A DNA stretch of 21,968 nt from JBKJUK01 sp046590705 (GTDB lineage: Bacteria; Acidobacteriota; Thermoanaerobaculia; Gp7-AA8). The notes beneath the pieces are model-generated. The model did not search any database. It saw nothing but the letters and a program-made list of their open reading frames with translations, and was not told the DNA's origin. Made by a program: the position numbers and the translations under genes. This document shows positions 18,153-21,968 of this stretch, piece by piece. Every line of letters begins with the position of its first letter. Position 1 is the stretch's first letter. Location of the stretch: assembly GCA_046590705.1 (NCBI GenBank), contig JBKJUK010000284.1:1-21968 (forward strand). The letters run 5' to 3'.

Positions 18153-18181
18153 TTGGAGATTAAGCAGACTTCTCCTATGAT
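18153..18181 (+). promoter_or_regulatory. Sigma70-type promoter for the small secreted protein
   Basis: TTGGAG (18153-18158), a 17-base spacer and TATGAT (18176-18181). Predicted start near 18188, giving a ~26-nt leader containing AAGGAG (18203-18208) before the ATG at 18214. Confidence 0.7.
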
Positions 18182-18213
18182 TCGGAGCACGCCCCACAAT
18201 TCAAGGAGAGTCG

Positions 18214-18603
18214 ATGAACCGAGTCGCGCGCACATTTCGTAAAACCGCAGTGTGGATTGCAGCCCTTGCTTTGCTCACGATCCAGCCAGGTAGCGTCTTC
18301 GCTGGCGATCAGGACTTCACCCTTCACAACTCCACCGGATACACCATCGCGGAACTGTACGTTTCTTCGGCCGATACGAATGACTGGGAAGAAGATGTGC
18401 TGGGGCGAGACACCCTCGCTGCCAACGAATCCTTGAAGATTACGTTTCCGCGAAGAGAGAACGCGGAGAAGTGGGACATGAAGGTCGTATTCGATGATGG
18501 AGAAGAAGGAATCTGGCAAGATCTCCTTCTGACCGAAATCACGGATGTGACAATCTCGTACCGCGATGGTCAACCTTACGCCATCACGCAGAACGGCGAC
18601 TGA
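18214..18603 (+). CDS. Small secreted protein of unknown function
   Basis: A 129-residue protein with a clear signal peptide (basic MNRVARTFRKTAVW, hydrophobic IAALALLTI, cleavage near VFAG at about residue 30). The mature ~100 residues are rich in beta-type and acidic segments: DFTLHNSTGYTIAELYVS, NDWEEDVLGRDTLAANESLKITF, WDMKVVFDDGEEGIW. I recall this as a recurring family of small exported proteins in Proteobacteria and Acidobacteriota, sometimes mislabelled argininosuccinate lyase; no biochemical role is known to me and none of that enzyme's motifs are present. No cysteine in the mature part. It has its own promoter and ribosome binding site (AAGGAG, 18203-18208) and is followed by paired hairpins, so it looks like a single-gene unit. 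Confidence 0.88.
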   Translation: MNRVARTFRKTAVWIAALALLTIQPGSVFAGDQDFTLHNSTGYTIAELYVSSADTNDWEEDVLGRDTLAANESLKITFPRRENAEKWDMKVVFDDGEEGIWQDLLLTEITDVTISYRDGQPYAITQNGD

Positions 18604-18621
18604 TTCGGATTGACGACCGTT

Positions 18622-18670
18622 GGCCACGATGTTGCCTCGGCACCATCGTGGCCGGAGTTTTCAACTCCGG
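18622..18670 (+). terminator. Tandem overlapping hairpins after the secreted-protein gene
   Basis: GGCCACGATG (18622-18631) pairs perfectly with CATCGTGGCC (18644-18653). A second stem CCGGAGTT-TTC-AACTCCGG (18652-18670) shares two bases with the first, so both can form only if the junction is slightly opened. A short TTTT (18658-18661) lies in the second. This probably ends transcription of the 18214-18603 gene. Confidence 0.6.
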
Positions 18671-18764
18671 TCTGTGCTGCTCGCTGCCACTGAGAATGCA
18701 GATCACTGTGTGACGCACGAAACCTGGCGCGCAGATCTTCTCGGAGCTCGTCGCGAAACGATTT

Positions 18765-19937
18765 TCATGGCGGCGCTGCTGCAGGTTCGCCAGTCCTGTT
18801 GCGCAGGTGTTGGTTGATGAAGGCCTTTCCGAAGTTGATCGCGTAGCGGTCGACTGTTCTGGACATGAGATCTGCCAACCCGTAAATCAAGAGGAGCGTC
18901 GGGAAAAATGTCAGGGCGACCCTGAGCGAGTACGACATCTGTAGCGAAGAGAGATAGATGAATACCGCTCCGGAGAACGAGCAGATCAGCGGTAAATGAA
19001 GAAGGAAGGCGAAGAACGAAGTTCGTCCGAGGTAATGCAGCGGTCGAAGCGAGAAGAAGCGCTGCGCCCGGGTCGAGATCAGCAGACCGGCGAAGAGGAT
19101 CGAAATCGCTGGAAGCTGGAAAAGCTCCGGGATGTGAAGCCCGGTTTTCGCTGCGACGGCGCTTGCAATCCAGTGTGGCCACACCGCCGCTGTCATTGTG
19201 CAAGCCATCAGAACAGCGAACAGCGATCGACGTGACGGTGATCCGCTTCGCCGGATCGACGCCGACCACTCCGGGCTGCTCCAGAATCTGGCCAGGATCA
19301 CTCCGATCACAAAATAAGCGAAGACCGCGGCACTCGTCAGCAGCAATGCAGCGGACATGGCCAGCCCAGTTGCTAACACGAATCTTTTCCGGATGTAAAG
19401 AACAGCAGGTGAGATGAGGAAGACAAGGTAGGACGCTGTCAATTCGACAGGCATCGTCCAGAGTGATCCGTTGTAGCGAAAACTTTTGGAGAAGAACCAG
19501 CCTCCGAAGGCGTCATAGAGTGCCGTCGCAGTGGTCGGTGCAAACAGGTAGTGGGAAGCGAGAGGGGAACTCCCCCGAACGAGATGAGACAGCTGGCTGT
19601 TCGTCATCGCTCCGGAACGCATGAGGACGAACGCTAAGAGAATACTGACAGCGATCGGAATCCCGAGACGAAAGACCCGGCGCGCGGCCATGGAGATCAA
19701 GACGGCGGGTTCACCGGTGTGCAGATACTTCCAGGCCAGCACGAATCCGCTGTGCAGGAAAAACAGCCGGACCGCTGCGTTACCCGCCACGATGAGCATG
19801 ACCGGGGTCTCAGCCAGACGCGAAAAGCTGAGATGGTCGTCGCGAAGAATTGACGGAAGCAGAAGGTCGCGAAAATGCGCGCACAGCACCACCAGTGCCG
19901 CTAGTCCCCTCATGCCATCGAGGTAATGCAACTTCAT
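18765..19937 (-). CDS. Membrane acyltransferase, acyltransferase-3 (OafA/OpgC-like) family
   Basis: A 390-residue multi-span membrane protein of normal length for acyltransferase 3 proteins, which move acyl groups, typically acetyl, onto glycans or lipids at the envelope. The start MKLHYLDGMRGLAALVVLCAHF has the family's R-x9-10-H pattern (R10, H21; the His is the proposed catalytic residue). A basic AARRVFRLGIPI segment follows, then SLWTMPVELTASYLVFLI and about ten hydrophobic spans. The same frame is open upstream to 20396 and encodes a further hydrophobic stretch, but that part runs through repeat-derived DNA. I therefore prefer the start at 19937; no Shine-Dalgarno is obvious. Gene is convergent with the 18214-18603 gene. 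Substrate unknown. Confidence 0.85.
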   Translation of the reverse strand: MKLHYLDGMRGLAALVVLCAHFRDLLLPSILRDDHLSFSRLAETPVMLIVAGNAAVRLFFLHSGFVLAWKYLHTGEPAVLISMAARRVFRLGIPIAVSILLAFVLMRSGAMTNSQLSHLVRGSSPLASHYLFAPTTATALYDAFGGWFFSKSFRYNGSLWTMPVELTASYLVFLISPAVLYIRKRFVLATGLAMSAALLLTSAAVFAYFVIGVILARFWSSPEWSASIRRSGSPSRRSLFAVLMACTMTAAVWPHWIASAVAAKTGLHIPELFQLPAISILFAGLLISTRAQRFFSLRPLHYLGRTSFFAFLLHLPLICSFSGAVFIYLSSLQMSYSLRVALTFFPTLLLIYGLADLMSRTVDRYAINFGKAFINQHLRNRTGEPAAAPP

Positions 19938-20289
19938 CGACGGCTGATGGTTGGCGCTGGTCGAGGCGCTGCGAGCGGGTAGCTGGCTCGGGTTCTGTTC
20001 AGGTGCTGTAAGTTCTTCGATTCGCCCTGGCTCGATCAACAGGTAAAGAAGATACAAGGAAATAACCGGAAACGGGTGAAATCGCCGAATCGGTGGGACG
20101 GTAACATCACGAGCGGCGCTCGCGCTCTCGCAGCGACCGACGGAAGCATGATCGCTGTGCATGAGCAGGAGCGCCGTCATTCGAGCGCGGCATCGGCGAG
20201 TGATGCCTGTGTCACAGACACGAACGGGTTGCTCCTCGCAGCAAGTAGTCGCTGAGAATCGCATGTATCGCTCCTGCAACGAACACACG

Positions 20290-20337
20290 GAGCCCCGGAG
20301 GGGCGGCATCTCTGTAGCCACGGCCGTGAGGCCGTGG
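20290..20337 (+). repeat. Two-hairpin repeat unit, forward
   Basis: Hairpin A: GCCCC-GGA-GGGGC within GAGCCCCGGAGGGGCGGCA. After TCTG and TAG, hairpin B: CCACGGCC-GTGA-GGCCGTGG (20318-20337), an 8-bp stem with a GNRA-type loop. Confidence 0.85.
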
Positions 20338-20360
20338 ACCGCGCATCGCGACGAATTTAA

Positions 20361-20378
20361 GAGCCCCGGAGGGGCGGA
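20361..20378 (+). repeat. Half unit (hairpin A only), forward
   Basis: GAGCCCCGGAGGGGCGGA repeats the first 17 bases of the unit at 20290 without hairpin B. Confidence 0.8.
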
Positions 20379-20550
20379 ATCGCGACTTCCGTTCAACTTC
20401 CCCGTCGCTGTTGTCCGACACCCCGGTTGGCGAATAGTTCTCGACGAATTCGCTTCAGCTGTTTTCGAGAACAGCGACTCACTTAACCGAAGAATGTCTG
20501 CGCAATGCTCTGCTGAACATCACCGACAGACAAGCTTACACGGAGGTCGC

Positions 20551-20571
20551 GATGCCGCCCCTCCGGGGCTC
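20551..20571 (-). repeat. Half unit (hairpin A only), inverted
   Basis: The exact reverse complement, 21 of 21 bases, of 20290-20310. Confidence 0.85.
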
Positions 20572-20599
20572 GGAGTCATCGTCACAACGATTCGAGACC

Positions 20600-20650
20600 C
20601 CAAGGCCTCACGGCCTGGGCTATTTCGATGCCGGGCCTCCGGCCCTCAGA
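20600..20650 (-). repeat. Two-hairpin repeat unit, inverted and covarying
   Basis: Read on the minus strand it has the same plan as 20290-20337: hairpin A as GGGCC-GGA-GGCCC, then GGCATC, four bases, TAGCC and hairpin B around GTGA. The stem of A differs from the forward copy at paired positions on both arms, so pairing is kept. Confidence 0.75.
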
Positions 20651-20710
20651 GGCAGCCCGCGCAACGACCATCAGAAACCGTTCATTAGAAGCGGCGGGAT
20701 GCGTGGGTGC

Positions 20711-20830
20711 GAGGAATCTACGCACAGGAAACTTCGCTGTAAATGTCGAGCGCGAACCTTGTGCGTAGATTCCTCAGTCGCAGTCCTGTCTGCGCTGGTC
20801 ATCGAGCACGGCGTGCTCCCTCGGAATGAC
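20711..20830 (-). repeat. Composite inverted-repeat element
   Basis: A perfect 16-bp inverted repeat, GAGGAATCTACGCACA (20711-20726) and its complement (20760-20775), encloses 33 bases. A second hairpin follows: GAGCACG/CGTGCTC (20804-20810/20812-20818) within GTCAT (20798-20802) ... ATGAC (20826-20830). Read on the minus strand it starts GTCATTCCGAGG and passes GAGGAATCT, the layout of a dispersed family also represented at 1179-1223. Confidence 0.75.
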
Positions 20831-20974
20831 GGCCAAATAAAGCCTGCTAGCTTCTTGAAGGAGTTTGCTGATTCGTGCCGTCTCGCATGTTCTTCTCGTC
20901 ACTGCATTGATGCCGTGGCTTTCGACGCAGCACACTGAAAGACTGTTCGTGCAGACTGCGGATATCATGAGGCG

Positions 20975-21968
20975 GTGCAGTGTCGCGGATCCACACCAGA
21001 CCTGGCACGACTGCGACTCGTTCTGTCGGTCGTGACGCTTCTACTCGCCGCCTTCCGAGCATTGAGCGCGCCCGCTACGATCAATCCGGACGGTGTTTCG
21101 TATCTCGACATGGCCGACGTGATGAGAGCAGGCACGTTTCCAGTCGACGCGGCTTCGTACTGGAGCGTTCTGTATCCAGCACTACTGGCCGGAATCTCTG
21201 CAACGTTTTCTGGGATGTCGGATCTCCTCCGCACCCGGCTCGCCAACCTGCTTCTGATTGGTCTCTGCCTTTTTTTCTTCGATCGGTTTGTGACGAGCCT
21301 TCGACGTGGGACGGAATCGCTTCGGGCGGGATCACGCGGCGAGATCGTCTATCTTCTGTTCGCATACGCGCTGTTCTGCTGGACGGCGTTGTCGCTCGTT
21401 ACAGTGGAACTCGTCACGCCTGACCTGCTGGTGATGGCGTGCACGCTGGCCGCCGCAGGTGCAGCACTCACGCTGCTCAAACAGCCGAGTCGCATGGCGG
21501 CTGCGGGTCTGGGACTCTGGCTCGGACTCGGCTTCCTCGCAAAGACGGCGATGCTTCCGACGGCGGCATTTTTTCTCGTGGCCCTGGCGCTGTTTCGGGT
21601 GAAAGTGCGCGAGCTCCTCATCGCGGCCTCGATGTTGGTGCTCGTGTCGGCTCCGTTCGTGACGGCTCTGTCGCTGAATGAGGGAAAGTTCACCGCTGGA
21701 AGCTCGGCCGCTCTCGCTTACGCCTGGTACGTGGACGATGTACCGATGTGGGTTCACTGGCAGGGCGACCAGCGCCACAGTTCACCGCAGTTTCGAACTC
21801 TGCAACTCAGTACCGATCCGCCGGCCTTCGCATTCAGCACGTTCTTCAACGAGGCGACCTACGCACCCTGGTACGCGCCGGCGTACTTTCATCGAGGCGT
21901 CCGGCCGGTATTCGACAGTGATCGGCAGAGGCTCGCGTTCCGGCGTACATCGTTTGCGGTTCTCGAAC
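20975..21968 (+). CDS. GT-C type membrane glycosyltransferase, N-terminal part (runs off the window)
   Basis: At least 331 residues, continuing past the window. GT-C enzymes move sugars from polyprenyl-phosphate donors to acceptors outside the cytoplasmic membrane. An N-terminal span (LRLVLSVVTLLLAAF, ~14-28) leads to the first external loop with TINPDGVSYLDMADVMRAG and YWSVLYPALLA, matching the family pattern in which the loop Asp is catalytic. Several further spans follow (LANLLLIGLCLFFF, FAYALFCWTAL, LLIAASMLVLVSAPFV), then a long external stretch beginning near GKFTAGSSAALAYAWYVD. The start is the GTG at 20975, the first usable codon after an in-frame TGA at 20936; GAGG at 20969-20972 is too close to be a strong ribosome binding site. 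GTG 21032 is a less likely alternative, as it would cut into the first span. Acceptor and donor unknown. Confidence 0.75.
   Translation, partial: MQCRGSTPDLARLRLVLSVVTLLLAAFRALSAPATINPDGVSYLDMADVMRAGTFPVDAASYWSVLYPALLAGISATFSGMSDLLRTRLANLLLIGLCLFFFDRFVTSLRRGTESLRAGSRGEIVYLLFAYALFCWTALSLVTVELVTPDLLVMACTLAAAGAALTLLKQPSRMAAAGLGLWLGLGFLAKTAMLPTAAFFLVALALFRVKVRELLIAASMLVLVSAPFVTALSLNEGKFTAGSSAALAYAWYVDDVPMWVHWQGDQRHSSPQFRTLQLSTDPPAFAFSTFFNEATYAPWYAPAYFHRGVRPVFDSDRQRLAFRRTSFAVLE

Larger units (their letters stand above)
19938..20974. other. Non-coding, repeat-rich region between divergent genes
   Basis: About 1 kb separates the minus-strand acyltransferase from the plus-strand glycosyltransferase. 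Open frames here on both strands have repeat-derived, proline/arginine-rich translations without ribosome binding sites. Its content is palindromic repeats: two-hairpin units at 20290-20337 and 20600-20650, half units at 20361-20378 and 20551-20571, a GTTCTCG/CGAGAAC pair (20437-20443/20466-20472) and an inverted-repeat element at 20711-20830. Promoters for the two divergent genes must lie here, but I cannot point to convincing ones. Confidence 0.7.

Noticed and set aside
20161..20688. Plus-strand open frame of 175 codons in the repeat-rich region
   Set aside because: No ribosome binding site, Arg/Pro-rich composition, and most of it is the translation of the GAGCCCCGGAGGGGC and CTCACGGCC repeats.

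Overview
The window is a bacterial chromosome segment of roughly 57% G+C (estimated by eye) centred on the conserved tRNA - rpmG - secE - nusG - rplKAJL - rpoBC region. The best lineage clue is RpoB: it carries an N-terminal insert with eight cysteines (residues 84-135), which I recall as typical of Acidobacteriota RpoB. The many intergenic palindromes and a Reg_prop/Y_Y_Y/GGDEF sensor fit the same phylum. I put Acidobacteriota at moderate confidence; no search was possible.

Layout: 1-274 is the 3' end of pyrD. 332-1081 is an rlmB-like 23S rRNA 2'-O-methyltransferase. 1082-1595 is non-coding and holds a strong sigma70-type promoter (1478-1506). 1596-2170 holds four tRNA genes (Thr-TGT, Tyr-GTA, Gly-TCC, Thr-GGT). 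The classical order would continue with tuf, but here a long palindrome and rpmG follow instead. Then come tRNA-Trp, secE, nusG, rplK, rplA, rplJ, rplL, a 380-nt structured spacer, rpoB and rpoC, closed by a clean intrinsic terminator (14805-14833). After that the gene content becomes accessory: a secreted/periplasmic-sensor diguanylate cyclase (15039-18110), a small secreted protein with its own promoter and terminator (18214-18603), a convergent membrane acyltransferase (18765-19937, minus), about 1 kb of non-coding repeat-rich DNA, and the 5' part of a GT-C type membrane glycosyltransferase running off the end.

How it works together: the first block is the core translation and transcription machinery (tRNAs, ribosomal L33, L11, L1, L10, L7/L12, SecE, NusG, RNA polymerase beta and beta'). 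It is probably co-expressed from the tRNA promoter and perhaps internal promoters, with strong RNA hairpins at the rplJ/rplL, rplL/rpoB and rpoB/rpoC junctions likely setting relative output. The second block concerns envelope and signalling: c-di-GMP synthesis in response to a periplasmic cue, surface glycan acylation and glycosyl transfer.

The most unusual things I see are: (1) a family of heptameric arrays (TTCNNNN on one strand, GAANNNN on the other) in at least six intergenic places, with different words in each array but the same 7-nt phase; (2) the RpoB insert, whose first half has the same W-E-C-x-C-x12-C-x2-C-G spacing as the beta' (RpoC) zinc-binding domain encoded 4 kb downstream, followed by a zinc-ribbon-like pair; and (3) several families of covarying palindromic repeats, including an inverted pair of two-hairpin units at 20290-20650.
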